This document shows positions 34,931 to 48,321 of a stretch of DNA of 64,000 nucleotides, one piece after another. The notes beneath the pieces are model-generated. The model did no database searches, was not told the origin of the DNA, and saw nothing but the letters and a program-made list of their open reading frames with translations. The position numbers were made by a program, and so were the translations under genes. The stretch spans positions 97,233 to 161,232 of the forward strand of contig CANHLE010000001.1 of NCBI GenBank assembly GCA_947461435.1, written 5' to 3'. Every line of letters begins with the position of its first letter. Positions within the stretch are counted from its first letter, which is position 1. Source of the stretch: Paracoccaceae bacterium. GTDB lineage: Bacteria; Pseudomonadota; Alphaproteobacteria; Rhodobacterales; Rhodobacteraceae.

Positions 34931-35466
34931 ATTCGCCGTCCTGTTGAATCGACTTCGCCCATGGCCGGTTTGCGAAGCCCGAAGGCGAGTATCGAGGTTC
35001 CAACGACAAGGGGATAGGTCAAGACGGTCACAAGTAGGTGTACAACCAAGGTTTCAAAGGGAATTTGAGGCAACAGCGTCAATGTGAAGACGATCCTGTT
35101 CAACAAAAAAATGGCCGCCATGACCAGCGAAACCAGCAGCCATTCGACGCCAAAGTTCAATTCGCGGGCTATGGCGATACGGCCGCGCAAGAACTCTGCC
35201 CCCCCAACAACCAGAACTGCCCAAAGGCCGGGCGGGCGCATCATCAGCAGGTCTTCCAGAAAGATGACCGCCGCGATCAACCAAAAGGGCAGATAGTCGG
35301 GCCGCCGCAGCGTCCAACAACAAACGAGGCACAGCAGAAAATCCGGCCCGGGCCACCCGCTGTTGCTGCTGTGGAGTGGCAAAAGACGCACGAAGAACAA
35401 AGCGACGGCCAAGACAACAAACAGAGCCCTGTGGCCTGCAACGGGGCCCAAAAACCGTTCAACCAT
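34927..35466 (-). CDS. mreD: Rod shape-determining protein MreD
   Basis: This 179-residue protein has five or six hydrophobic segments. The GPDFLLCLVCCWTLRRPDYLP segment, with its conserved W-x-RRP context, is typical of alphaproteobacterial MreD. MreD is an integral membrane partner of MreC in the elongasome. The gene overlaps mreC by 8 bp and mrdA by 4 bp. Confidence 0.9.
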   Translation of the reverse strand: MVERFLGPVAGHRALFVVLAVALFFVRLLPLHSSNSGWPGPDFLLCLVCCWTLRRPDYLPFWLIAAVIFLEDLLMMRPPGLWAVLVVGGAEFLRGRIAIARELNFGVEWLLVSLVMAAIFLLNRIVFTLTLLPQIPFETLVVHLLVTVLTYPLVVGTSILAFGLRKPAMGEVDSTGRRI

Positions 35467-36406
35467 TGCTGCCCCCCCCCGACGCAGGTTTGAAGTTTTC
35501 GGGCAAAAGTGGTCCCTGCATTCCCGTGGGAAGTTCGCGCAGCGGATCGGGCGCGATCAGCGCGCCCGCGTCGGTGATGGGTGCAATTTCATGGCTGCGA
35601 AGAACCCGCAGAAATTCCAGCCGCTGATAGTCGGCCGCCAAGATCACTCGCAGACGCCCGTCTGCATCTTTGGCCACTTGGCCGACCAGCAAACCGGCCG
35701 GAAATACCTCGCCGTCGCCAGAGGTTACAACACGGTCACCGGGCTGGATCGCGTCAGCATCTTCCAGAAAGTCCAAGGGCGGCAATTGGCCGTTGTCGCC
35801 TGACAAGATTCCACGCTGGCCCGAGGGTTGCACTGTCACCGGCACACGGCTGTTGCTGTCTGTCAGAAGGATGACACGAGATGACCTTTCACCAACGCCT
35901 GAGATGCGCCCGACAAGGCCAATCCCGTCCATGGTGGCCCAACCATCCCGGATCCCGTCCCGCGCGCCAACGTTCAACAAGACCGATTGCCGGAAGGGGC
36001 TGCCGCTGTCTGCAAGAACAACGCCGGTCACATGTGTCAATCGCGGGTCGAGGCGGACCTTGTTCAGATCCAGCAACCGGGCGTTCTTTTGTTCCAGTTG
36101 CAATGCGGCCTCTTTCCAGGCCTTCATCTGCTGCAATTCGTCCCTGAGCTGTTGGTTTTGTTGGTACAGTCTGGCGTAAGATTGAAAATCGTCGATCATC
36201 GACATGGCGCCGGTCACAGGGATCATGGCCCAACCAAAGGACGGCACAACTTTATCGACCAACGTGGCCCGAAACTGTTCGACCCTTGGGCTGTCAATCC
36301 GCCACAGAAAGAAGACCGCGCCAAGAATCAGCATCACAAAAAGAACCAGCACCCGGCGAAGCGGGCGCGAAAATTCTTCAGGTTGGTTCGCGCGTGACTT
36401 GCTCAT
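35459..36406 (-). CDS. mreC: Rod shape-determining protein MreC
   Basis: This 315-residue protein has one N-terminal membrane helix (VLVLFVMLILGAVFFLW), a short coiled-coil (RLYQQNQQLRDELQQMKAWKEAALQLEQKNARLLDL) and the periplasmic beta domain with LLNVGARDGIRDGWATMDGIGLVGRI and GDRVVTSGDGEVFPAGL. It links MreB filaments to PBP2 and MreD. The order and spacing fit the standard mre operon. Confidence 0.95.
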   Translation of the reverse strand: MSKSRANQPEEFSRPLRRVLVLFVMLILGAVFFLWRIDSPRVEQFRATLVDKVVPSFGWAMIPVTGAMSMIDDFQSYARLYQQNQQLRDELQQMKAWKEAALQLEQKNARLLDLNKVRLDPRLTHVTGVVLADSGSPFRQSVLLNVGARDGIRDGWATMDGIGLVGRISGVGERSSRVILLTDSNSRVPVTVQPSGQRGILSGDNGQLPPLDFLEDADAIQPGDRVVTSGDGEVFPAGLLVGQVAKDADGRLRVILAADYQRLEFLRVLRSHEIAPITDAGALIAPDPLRELPTGMQGPLLPENFKPASGGGSNG

Positions 36407-36431
36407 GCCCGGCCTTGATCAGCCCAAACGA

Positions 36432-40161
<3,730 letters not shown>

Positions 40162-40292
40162 CGATCCTGTCCTTTCAATTATGCTTCAAGCAGGCTTTGC
40201 GCCTTTGGGCCAAATGGTAGCCAAAGACGCCCCGTCACGCACGCACAAAACGCGCAGTTCCGTTCCTGCAGAAATGTGCGGCCACTTGTGGG

Positions 40293-41225
40293 CTAGTGGC
40301 CGGCTCGGCGGACAAGTTCATCGTCGATCAAGATTTTCAGACCGTCTTCGATGCGGATCTGGGGCGACCAACCTAAGACCACGCGTGCCTGCGTTATGTC
40401 CAATACGTTTGACCTTACGTCCAAGGCGCTGGGCTGTGCGTCAAATGTGATCTGGCGACCGCTCAAATCAGAAATGATTTGAATGAGTTGACGCAGCGAT
40501 GTGCCCTTGCCGCTTCCGATGTTGAAGATGTTCACAAGCGGACCGTCAGCCAATTGGCACGCGCCCGCCACGGCCGCGGTGAAATCGCTGATATGAATGT
40601 AATCCCGCAGCTCTTCGCCGTTCCCCAGCATTCTAAAAGCCTTGTCCCCCAAAGCGGCATCAAGGATGACGGGAATAACACCTTGATCTGGCTTGCGAAT
40701 CCGTGCCCCATAAGGATTGGCCACGCGCAAGATCGTCAATCTAAAGCCAACCTTGCGGGCCAGAAAGGCCAGGTTGTCCTCCACCACGACCTTCGCAAGC
40801 CCATAAAATCCCTTCGGTTGGCGCGGCGTTGTCTCTGCAATCGGCAGGGTCTCAACGTCTCCATAAACGGCGCCGCCAGAGGACACCAAAATCAAATGCC
40901 CCCGCCATCCCCTTTCGACAAGCGCCTCTGCAAACCGGATTTGCGGTGTGATTTCAAGTTCAGTCAGGCTAGAAAGACTGTCAAAGGCCCGACGCGGATT
41001 TGACAGACCTGCGCAATGCACGATCGTTGAGTTCAGCGCTCCATTTGTCATCCAGTCTGCCCCGAGGGGCGTTTGGACGACATGATTTATCAATCTTTGG
41101 TCGGCCGCCTGACGTTCCTGACGGGAAATTCCGACGACTGGACCCATCATCCGCCTCGTCAGAAAGTCGTGCAGCTCATACCCAAGCATCCCAGAGCTGC
41201 CGGTTACAAAAATTGTATCATTCAC
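40293..41225 (-). CDS. NAD-dependent epimerase/dehydratase (extended SDR)
   Basis: This 310-residue sugar-nucleotide enzyme has the Rossmann motif VTGSSGMLGYE (8-18), a catalytic Ser in VSSGGAVYGD, the Tyr-Lys pair in FYGLAKVV, and GNGEELRDYIHISD. It is GalE/RMD-like. In a locus with manC, manB and gmd but no fcl nearby, it may be the 4-reductase that turns GDP-4-keto-6-deoxymannose into GDP-rhamnose. A UDP-sugar 4-epimerase is the alternative. It lies 131 bp upstream of the RgpF-type gene on the same strand. The region beyond its start becomes AT-rich and gene-poor. Confidence 0.82.
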   Translation of the reverse strand: MNDTIFVTGSSGMLGYELHDFLTRRMMGPVVGISRQERQAADQRLINHVVQTPLGADWMTNGALNSTIVHCAGLSNPRRAFDSLSSLTELEITPQIRFAEALVERGWRGHLILVSSGGAVYGDVETLPIAETTPRQPKGFYGLAKVVVEDNLAFLARKVGFRLTILRVANPYGARIRKPDQGVIPVILDAALGDKAFRMLGNGEELRDYIHISDFTAAVAGACQLADGPLVNIFNIGSGKGTSLRQLIQIISDLSGRQITFDAQPSALDVRSNVLDITQARVVLGWSPQIRIEDGLKILIDDELVRRAGH

Positions 41226-42376
41226 CGCCGCAGTTCCTGAAATAAGCGTCTTGGACTATTGAAAGAATCAACGATGTAATCAAAGATAGTTACACGGACC
41301 GTCGATAGAAATAAATATATCCGTTAGATACATGTACAAACGCAATTGGGCAATGCCAGGTGGCAATATCGATAGGTGTCAAGGGAAGGGGCGGCCATAA
41401 AGCGGCCCGACATGGCAATCACGGCCGTTGAGGTTTTGCCCGGCGTTCTACGAACGCGGATTTTTGGTGTGAATGCCGTCAGGCGCCTGGCAGGAAACTC
41501 GCAAAAAGGCGCAAGCTTCGTTCTGTGTGGTCCTGCGTCATGCCTGGGGACATGTTACGGAAGAAAGCAACGAATGAGTCGCTGCCAACCACTTTCGAAC
41601 CGCAAATCAGGGTTGCCAGGTTCCCATCCACCGAAAGGGCCCACCGAAAATCCAACGAATCGCAGGCGCCGATCAAAGGGGCTTCGTCAGCGCACAGACC
41701 CACGAACGTCAACGGCGCAGCGCCCAGACGACTAGAGCGCGAGAGCGTCACGATGATACTTCGCAGGCAGTCAAGTGTGCTGATCGGTGGGGAAGTACAT
41801 TCGAAGGTCACGAAAGCCGGAACCTCCAAGGTATTGGAAAATCTGGCATCGCCGAGATCGCGCGCAACAAATCGATCAGGCTCTTGAACAATTTTCCACA
41901 TTTAATATCGATCACTTCCTTAGGCATTTGTTCGCGAACGCAAAGAATTCAATTTCGCGACGATCAAATCGGATGTCAAGCTGGAACCATCGTCGCGAAG
42001 GTCGCGCTTTAATAGGTTCCACGGATCAGACCGCCAATCCAGAATGACTTTGCAAGTCATGGGTGAGAACTGAAATGCTAAGTCTTCTTTGCCCGGTCGA
42101 ATAAGGAAAATAATCGCCCGTGAGTAAACTACACCAAGTCTACTTCGACCTATCATATTTTCAAGTTAAAATTCACTTTGACGCCTTAGTAGAAAAACTA
42201 ATGCGTACGCGTCGTAAAAACATGCGCCTTAGTTTTCTGGATGAATGTAACTTGACGCGCAAAAATTGACATCGAAGACGAAGAGCTACTGGCCTGTCCT
42301 ACGTAAGGAAATAATTATCGAGTGACCAATATCAGATCGCTAGTTCTGCTGATAAATTTCTTTGAGCTGTCAGTAC
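41226..42376. other. AT-rich, gene-poor stretch between the epimerase gene and IS debris
   Basis: About 1.15 kb with lower GC than the surroundings. Apart from one weak 140-codon open frame on the minus strand (41479-41901) and a 78-codon one (41920-42156), neither with a convincing ribosome-binding site, I see no gene, RNA or repeat. It may be the decayed edge of an acquired segment. Confidence 0.6.
41479..41901 (-). CDS. Possible hypothetical protein
   Basis: A 140-codon open frame of plausible composition: hydrophobic segments (PLTFVGLCADEAPLIG, LATLICGSKVVG) alternate with polar ones. No Shine-Dalgarno sequence precedes the ATG, the upstream DNA is AT-rich, and I recognise no family. It could be a real small gene of the acquired region or a remnant of one. 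Confidence 0.3.
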   Translation of the reverse strand: MWKIVQEPDRFVARDLGDARFSNTLEVPAFVTFECTSPPISTLDCLRSIIVTLSRSSRLGAAPLTFVGLCADEAPLIGACDSLDFRWALSVDGNLATLICGSKVVGSDSFVAFFRNMSPGMTQDHTERSLRLFASFLPGA

Positions 42377-42655
42377 TGACCTGATCCCCATTTCCTCTCC
42401 GGGGTTGCAGAGAGTCCTTGGGTTGATTTCTGGCCCTATGCGGCCAGCCTTTCCTGTCTCATCTTCATGGCAAATTCGGCCGGCGGGATAGTCCCGAGGG
42501 CGGCATTGGGTCTGTGGCTGTTGTAATCCTTCTTCCGGGTGTCGATCTGGGTGCGAGCGTCGGTAGGAGTCGAGAACAGCGCCTCGTTCGGTAATTCGTT
42601 TTGAAATCGCGCGTTGAAGCTCTCGATGACGCCGTTTTGCTTGGGTTTGCAAAGC
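42377..42655 (-). pseudogene. IS3-family transposase remnant A (OrfB C-terminal part)
   Basis: The minus-strand frame ending at 42436 encodes the last ~71 residues of an IS3-family OrfB: KPKQNGVIESFNARFQNE, LFSTPTDA and YNSHRPNAALG, followed by PPAEFA. These are the end of the DDE (rve) integrase domain, including the catalytic Glu in ESFN. Beyond the stop, TGACCTGATCCCCATTTC (from 42377) looks like the terminal inverted repeat end of the element. The 5' part of the transposase is missing; it is cut at about 42651-42680 by remnant B on the opposite strand. Confidence 0.8.
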
Positions 42656-42661
42656 AGCGTT

Positions 42662-43290
42662 TTGCCTGCAATCCGCGAGAGCGGGCGTGTCGGACAGTTT
42701 ATGCGCGAGAACGGGATTGTCGTTGAAGAAACACCAAAATTCGCGGCGACCACCGACAGCGATCATTGGTTTGATATCGCACCGAACCCGTTGGATCGCG
42801 ACGCCGCGGCGGCTGGGTCGAACCGGAAATGGGCGGGTGACATCAGCGAGATCTGGACCCGCGAGGGGCGACTGTATCTGGTTATGATCTTGGACCTGAA
42901 TTCGCGGCGGGTAATTGTTTTGCGTACTTTGTTCGCAAAACCCTTCCGGGTTACAGCATGGGCCGAAAACAATCTCATGGGGCGAGATCTTGTGATCGCA
43001 GTGCGCTGAAGATGGCCATCGCCCTGCGATCACCGTCGCGCAGCTATCTTTCACAGCGACAGCAGTAGCCCATACTGCTCCCATGACGACCCGAAAGTCC
43101 TGTGTGAGCATGGGTTCAAGGCGTCAAGGAGCGACAAAGGCAATTGCTATGACAATGCAGCCGCTTAGATCTTCTTCCAGACGATCAAGGCCCACCTTAT
43201 CTGGCGCAGGTCTAGGGAAAGGCGCAGCCAGGTCGAGACCGCCATCTTCCAAACTATCAATGGTTTCTATAAGCGCTTAAAGCTACTTGG
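42662..43290 (+). pseudogene. IS3-family transposase remnant B (OrfB, frameshifted)
   Basis: Plus-strand DNA here encodes the middle of another IS3-family OrfB: GRVGQFMRENGIVVEE, then FAATTDSDHWFDIAPNPLDRD and KWAGDISEIWTREGRLYL, with the first catalytic Asp in GDIS. The frame breaks after about 42915. Decayed downstream pieces still read KGNCYDNAA, IKAHLIWRR and QTINGFYKR in the expected order up to about 43280, with stops in between. It is inactive. It lies head-to-head against remnant A, so two different elements have been joined. Confidence 0.75.
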
Positions 43291-43750
43291 TTGATCAGAG
43301 CCAAAGGGACGGAGTGATCGAATAGTACGGATCTAATCTTGGTTGTTTTGCGCCGACAGAGGCCATAAATTTTGGGCAAATTTATCCCTAAGTCCCCAAG
43401 TATAACAACCCGAAGGATCTTTGGGACGCTTGGTCTTTTTCAGTGATCCAACCAACTTTCGATGGAAATGTCTTTCAATTGTCATCTCAGCGCAGATGGC
43501 ACTTCGCGAGTTCACGGGAAAGAATGAGCGGAAATGACCAAACGGTAGTTCGAAATAAATGACAGAATGTCTATTCGTTGGGGATCTGCCGGCATCGAGA
43601 AATCGATCGGGACCATGGGGCGCCCACCTCGTTTGCTGATAGACCCTCGAACTAAGTAGGCAAGGGAAACGTGTGTGTCATGCTGCGCAGCGACCTTGCG
43701 GTTGCATGGCCGCGAAGCTAACATGGAGCATTAACACGTTGGAGAGTTCA
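43291..43750. other. Upstream region of gmd, no gene seen
   Basis: About 460 bp of AT-richer DNA between the IS remnant and gmd. Short open frames are present on the minus strand (60 and 70 codons) without family features. GGAGAG at 43741-43746 is the ribosome site of gmd. The promoter of the plus-strand polysaccharide operon probably lies here, but I cannot place it. Confidence 0.55.
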
Positions 43751-44773
43751 ATGAAGAAGGCTTTTATTACAGGCATCACTGGCCAGGATGGCGCATATTT
43801 ATCGAAATTGTTATTGGACAAAGGGTATGAAGTACACGGTGGGGTTCGCCGCATTTCTCAGCCTGAGACAACGAGGTTAGAAGCCCTCGGTGTCCACCAA
43901 GACGTCCACCTTCACGAATTCGATTTGGCGGAAATGAACAATATCTTCCGCGTCATACGAAACAACAAAGTGGATGAGTTCTATAATCTTGCTGCCCAAA
44001 GTTTTGTGGGTGCGTCATGGGAGCTGCCCATTTATACAGCAGATGTCGATGGAATGGCTGTCGTGCGCATTTTGGATACGTTGCGCACGATGGCGCCGGA
44101 CACGCGGTTCTATCAGGCATCCACGTCTGAAATGTATGGCCTTGTCCAAGAGGTGCCTCAGAGTGAAACAACGCGGCTTTACCCGCGGTCGCCCTACGGC
44201 GTTGCAAAGGTCTATGGTCACTACATCACAATGAACTACCGCGAATCGTTCGGGATGCATGCTTCGTCGGGGATCTTGTTCAACCACGAGTCGCCCCTGC
44301 GTGGCAAAGAATTTGTGACGCGAAAGATCACGCTTGCCCTTGCAAGGATCGCGCATGGTTCGACCGATCCGCTTGTGCTTGGAAACCTGGATGCAAAACG
44401 TGACTGGGGCTTTGCCGGTGACTATGTGGAAGGCATGTGGCGGATGCTTCAGCAGGACAAGGCAGACGATTACGTTTTAGCAACAGGTGTTACCACCACC
44501 ATCAGAGATTTTGTAATTTTCGCGGCTGAGTTCCTTGGGCTCGATCTGGAGTGGGTTGGATCCGGAGTGAATGAACGCGCTGTTGACAAGAAGACGGGCA
44601 AAACAATCGTCGAAGTCAGCGAAAAATTCAATCGGCCCGCCGAAGTGGATCTTCTGATTGGAAACCCCAAAAAAGCAAAAGACAGCCTGGGATGGAGTGC
44701 AACGGTGCAAGTTAAAGCATTGGCGGAAATGATGGCGAAGTCAGATTATGATGGGGCAGGCGCGCGTGGATGA
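43751..44773 (+). CDS. gmd: GDP-mannose 4,6-dehydratase
   Basis: This 340-residue extended SDR has FITGITGQDGAYLS (NADP motif), the LAAQSFVGASWE segment, the catalytic Thr in ASTSEMYG, and the Tyr-Lys pair in SPYGVAKVYGHY. ILFNHESPLRGKEFVTRKI is the GDP-mannose dehydratase signature. It makes GDP-4-keto-6-deoxy-mannose from GDP-mannose, the precursor of GDP-rhamnose, GDP-fucose and perosamine. GDP-mannose would come from manC and manB downstream. I chose the ATG at 43751 because GGAGAG precedes it by 4 nt. The 3' end overlaps the next glycosyltransferase gene by 26 bp. Confidence 0.93.
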   Translation: MKKAFITGITGQDGAYLSKLLLDKGYEVHGGVRRISQPETTRLEALGVHQDVHLHEFDLAEMNNIFRVIRNNKVDEFYNLAAQSFVGASWELPIYTADVDGMAVVRILDTLRTMAPDTRFYQASTSEMYGLVQEVPQSETTRLYPRSPYGVAKVYGHYITMNYRESFGMHASSGILFNHESPLRGKEFVTRKITLALARIAHGSTDPLVLGNLDAKRDWGFAGDYVEGMWRMLQQDKADDYVLATGVTTTIRDFVIFAAEFLGLDLEWVGSGVNERAVDKKTGKTIVEVSEKFNRPAEVDLLIGNPKKAKDSLGWSATVQVKALAEMMAKSDYDGAGARG

Positions 44774-47297
44774 GGATGGGGTTCTAGAGCCGACATTACT
44801 GGAACCGTCCGCGGCCCCTTTTGAGGGTTTTCGTGGTTACATTGACTTCGTCACGAAACGGGGTGTTGTTGGCTGGGCGACAGAGCTCGTCGACGGTGAA
44901 TGCAAGGGGGTTTCGGTTGGTATATTTGTTGGAGGAGTTCTGATTGCGGTGGGACCTGCCAACATCTTTAGAGAAAGCGTGAAGGAGGCGGGAATCGGGG
45001 ACGGCAAGAGCGGCTTCGATATAAAGCTTACAGAGGACGTTTTAGACCTGATCTATAAAGAAGGTGGTGAAATATCCGTTGAAGTGATAGGGCAGAAGCG
45101 TTTTGTGATTGGGGGCCACCAGTTCCCTGTTCCCACCAAAGACGGGTTGAACATTGACAAAGACGTTCTGGATTATTTGCGACCCATACTGTTTCCGGAT
45201 ATCTCGAAAATGATTTCTGCTTTGGAAGCTCTTGATCCTTCTGAAAAGTTTGTTTCAGCTGAGCGGAGAGAAGCTCAGCCTGGTTTGTTCGGAGGAGACA
45301 CTAGGGGATTGCTTACGCGCAACAGACGTGACGCAAAGTTCTCGTTTCCAAACTATCTTGAATTTACAAAGGCGAGGTATAAACTTGGCGCAGTTTTCAA
45401 TACCGAAGATCTGGTAGAGGATCGGATTGGTTTTCTTGACTGGTATATTACAGTGTACGCCGGCGTGCGCGAAGGCTTGAGACCTCCGCTTTCAAAGGAA
45501 CTAATAGATTTTCTAAACGAACCTGTAATATTTCCCGGCAAGAAAAATTCAGTAAGCCGCGCTCTTTTGTGGAAGATCGTAGAGAATCCCATGCTGGTTC
45601 GTCAGGTTGAATTGGACAATGACTCATGGTACGATAATACACTGTATTGGTGGTGTATCCATCGATCATTTCACTCTCGGCTAGAAGATTGTTTGGTACC
45701 TGAAAGATTCGCAGCTCGATTGAAGTCATCTCGCTCGGAAATGAATTATAGTGATTTTCCGATCTCTATTTTTCTTGAACGTTATTACAACGAAAGCAGC
45801 CAATATCACACTTTAAATCTTAGTGATGTGGCCTCCCGCAAGGCGTTTACTTATGCAGTGATTGCTTACAGCATGGTAAGGCCTGATTTTTTGCGATTTA
45901 TACCTGAAGTATCACTTGAAAAAGCCTTCGCGCTAAAAGGAGATGGGCAAACAGATTTCGGTGAGTTCTTGGAAGAGATTTCTCAGAATGATGCAAGTCG
46001 GAAGTTAACGAAAGACCGGTTCCGGAGGATAATACGAAAAGCAGGCTACGATCCCGTCAGCAAGGTATTTTTGACTATTACATCCGACTCTCATCGATGG
46101 CATTCCGCTGTATTTGATCCTGTTCCTCAGGCTGCTCAAGTTGACGTGCAAATTATTGGTCCCTTCAATAAAGCTTCTGGACTTGGTCAAGCTGCCCGAT
46201 TGGTTGCGCAGCTGGTTGAGCATGCAGGATTTGATGGCAATACGGTAGATTTCGGATTAGATAATCCCGCGAAGGAGGGGTTCAGCAGCGAAATTAGTCT
46301 GTCGCAATACAAACAGGCAAAAGTGAACATCATCCACTTGAACGGTGAGTCAATCCCGCTTGCCTTTGCCTACGCTCCCGATGTTTTCTCAAAGGCATAC
46401 AACATCGGATTTTTCTATTGGGAGCTTAACACTCCTGCTGATTGCCATGCGTTGTCCTTGGATCTGCTCGATGAGATTTGGGTGGCGACCGACTACGGCG
46501 TAAACATATACAAGCCATTTACATCTAAGCCTGTTGTTAACGTTGGCATGAGTTTTGAAGAACTGCCCGCTATTGATGCAGATGTTGCAAAGCGGTTATT
46601 GATTGATCGGTTTTATTTTAATGAAAATTCTTTCGTTTTCTTTGCGGCATTTGACAGTTTTTCATTTGTTCAGAGAAAAAATCCAATCGGAGTCATAAAG
46701 GCATTTCAGAAAGCTTTTCCAAGCACCGCTGACGTGCGCTTGGTCATTAAAACACAGAACAGGTCTAGGGTTCTTGACCCGGTTCAAGTTCGTATTTGGG
46801 CTTGGGTAGATTCCGTCATTGAATCTGACAACCGAATAACGTTACTGGACGAAACACTTTCGTACAAGGACCTTTTGGCTTTGAAGAAGGGTTGCGACTG
46901 CTATGTCTCTCTTCACCGCTCCGAAGGATGGGGTTTTGGGATGCTCGAGGCTATGAACCTTAAGGTTCCAGTTATTTGTACCGGTTACTCTGGAAACATG
47001 GAGTTTTGTTCCGAGTCCACTGCGTGGCTAGTTGATTACGATGAAGTCCAACTGGGACCAGACGACTACATTTTTGTTAAGCAAGGGCAAAAGTGGGCAG
47101 AGCCGAACTTGGAAGATGCGGCACGGCAGTTCAAATTAGTGTACAGTGACCCTGCTGAACGAACGAAGAGGGTCGATGCAGCCTACAGGCATGTGCAAGA
47201 GAATTTCTCCACAGCGCGGATTTCAATGCGTTTCCGGACGCGATTGAAAGAAATAATGCAGAACTTGGAAGAAGTGAAGGCGGGTAGCGAAACTTGA
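44748..47297 (+). CDS. Large glycosyltransferase, GT4 domain at the C-terminus
   Basis: This 849-residue protein has base composition visibly lower in GC than the core genes. Residues about 30-95 form a GWA-type module (GYIDFVTKRGVVGWA through AGIGDGKSGFDIKL) that recurs in surface-polysaccharide enzymes. The middle (about 130-460) is unrecognised. The C-terminal ~380 residues are a GT4-like glycosyltransferase with IIGPFNKASGLGQAARL, GFFYWEL, and the donor-binding SLHRSEGWGFGMLEAM (about 722-737). Tandem ATG codons (44748, 44751) both fit the start. It overlaps gmd by 26 bp, so translation is probably coupled. Confidence 0.8.
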   Translation: MMGQARVDEDGVLEPTLLEPSAAPFEGFRGYIDFVTKRGVVGWATELVDGECKGVSVGIFVGGVLIAVGPANIFRESVKEAGIGDGKSGFDIKLTEDVLDLIYKEGGEISVEVIGQKRFVIGGHQFPVPTKDGLNIDKDVLDYLRPILFPDISKMISALEALDPSEKFVSAERREAQPGLFGGDTRGLLTRNRRDAKFSFPNYLEFTKARYKLGAVFNTEDLVEDRIGFLDWYITVYAGVREGLRPPLSKELIDFLNEPVIFPGKKNSVSRALLWKIVENPMLVRQVELDNDSWYDNTLYWWCIHRSFHSRLEDCLVPERFAARLKSSRSEMNYSDFPISIFLERYYNESSQYHTLNLSDVASRKAFTYAVIAYSMVRPDFLRFIPEVSLEKAFALKGDGQTDFGEFLEEISQNDASRKLTKDRFRRIIRKAGYDPVSKVFLTITSDSHRWHSAVFDPVPQAAQVDVQIIGPFNKASGLGQAARLVAQLVEHAGFDGNTVDFGLDNPAKEGFSSEISLSQYKQAKVNIIHLNGESIPLAFAYAPDVFSKAYNIGFFYWELNTPADCHALSLDLLDEIWVATDYGVNIYKPFTSKPVVNVGMSFEELPAIDADVAKRLLIDRFYFNENSFVFFAAFDSFSFVQRKNPIGVIKAFQKAFPSTADVRLVIKTQNRSRVLDPVQVRIWAWVDSVIESDNRITLLDETLSYKDLLALKKGCDCYVSLHRSEGWGFGMLEAMNLKVPVICTGYSGNMEFCSESTAWLVDYDEVQLGPDDYIFVKQGQKWAEPNLEDAARQFKLVYSDPAERTKRVDAAYRHVQENFSTARISMRFRTRLKEIMQNLEEVKAGSET

Positions 47298-47416
47298 GGC
47301 TGTTTTTGCGCGGCGCGAGGGTTTTAGAGCCCAGCCGATACATAGCTTTTCGGTCCAACTTGCTTATTTAGGAGTTGGTGTAGTGATTGCGTTGGTTATG
47401 ATGGGAAAGATGAAGA

Positions 47417-48313
47417 ATGCCGGAAATGCATGATGCGCTGTTTCATTATTACTGTGAGTTCGACGCGATCGCTCTGATCGATCGATTTGCCGTCGGCGAT
47501 AAGTCACCTTCGCCGGAGTTGATTACCAACTTCTTGGGAGTGCGTATCCCGCCTAAGGTGTTCCCGCCGGTCCTGGATAAGATGAAAGGCCAAGTTGAGC
47601 CAGTTCCATCTCCAGGAAACTGGCACGCCGACATCGCAGAATGGTCGTCGGCATTAAGGTCGGTTGATCAATGCTTAGGTGACACCTATCGGATTGTTGA
47701 ATTGGGCTGCGGATGGGGGTGCTGGCTTGTCAACATGGGTTCCGCAGCGCGTAGCCGTGGTTTGAAGGTCGAACTAATTGGGGTCGAGGGTGACTATAAT
47801 CACCTGGACAATGCCGGCGACGTTCTTCGGATGAATGGGTTCACTCCGGAGCAGTTCCGTTTGAATCATGGAATTGCTGGCCCAGCTGTTGGCAAGGCCG
47901 TCTTTCCGGATTATGCCAAAGGGGCTGGAGGATGGGGTGGAGAAGCGATTTTTTATCCGAGTGATGCTATATTGGCGAAAGCCATGAGTGATCCCTCTGT
48001 TCAAGTGTTGGACTGCCTTACACTGGACATGTTGAGTGACGGCAATCCTATTGATTTGTTGCATATTGATATTCAGGGTGCTGAAGTTGACTATGTTTAT
48101 GGAAACATGGACAGCATCGTTAGATTGGTGAAGAGGGTTCTAATTGGAACCCATAGTCGGATCATCGAGGGGCGGCTTATGGACCATTTTCTGAGTGCCG
48201 GATGGCGGCTTGAAATGGACAGATCAGTAATTGCGCCGGTGATATCTGGCAAGCCGGAAACTTTGGTGGATGGTGTTCAGCTTTGGGCAAATCCGTCATT
48301 TAATGCGAACTGA
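47417..48313 (+). CDS. SAM-dependent methyltransferase, FkbM-like
   Basis: This 298-residue protein has a Rossmann-type SAM motif, ELGCGWGCWL (95-104), an acidic end of strand 2 in GVEGD, and the FkbM motif LLHIDIQGAEVDYV (214-227). FkbM-type enzymes often O-methylate sugars of surface polysaccharides. It follows the large glycosyltransferase by 119 bp and precedes the sulfotransferase by 8 bp. It probably modifies the polymer made by this locus. An ATG at 47417 fits; no strong ribosome site is visible. Confidence 0.82.
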   Translation: MPEMHDALFHYYCEFDAIALIDRFAVGDKSPSPELITNFLGVRIPPKVFPPVLDKMKGQVEPVPSPGNWHADIAEWSSALRSVDQCLGDTYRIVELGCGWGCWLVNMGSAARSRGLKVELIGVEGDYNHLDNAGDVLRMNGFTPEQFRLNHGIAGPAVGKAVFPDYAKGAGGWGGEAIFYPSDAILAKAMSDPSVQVLDCLTLDMLSDGNPIDLLHIDIQGAEVDYVYGNMDSIVRLVKRVLIGTHSRIIEGRLMDHFLSAGWRLEMDRSVIAPVISGKPETLVDGVQLWANPSFNAN

Positions 48314-48321
48314 GGGAAAGT

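Noticed and set aside
42332..43111. 259-codon minus-strand frame across the IS region
   Set aside because: Antisense and out of frame to the recognisable IS3 fragments on both strands.
43333..43724. Two short minus-strand frames upstream of gmd
   Set aside because: 60-70 codons, no ribosome site, no family resemblance, and overlapping the probable promoter of gmd.
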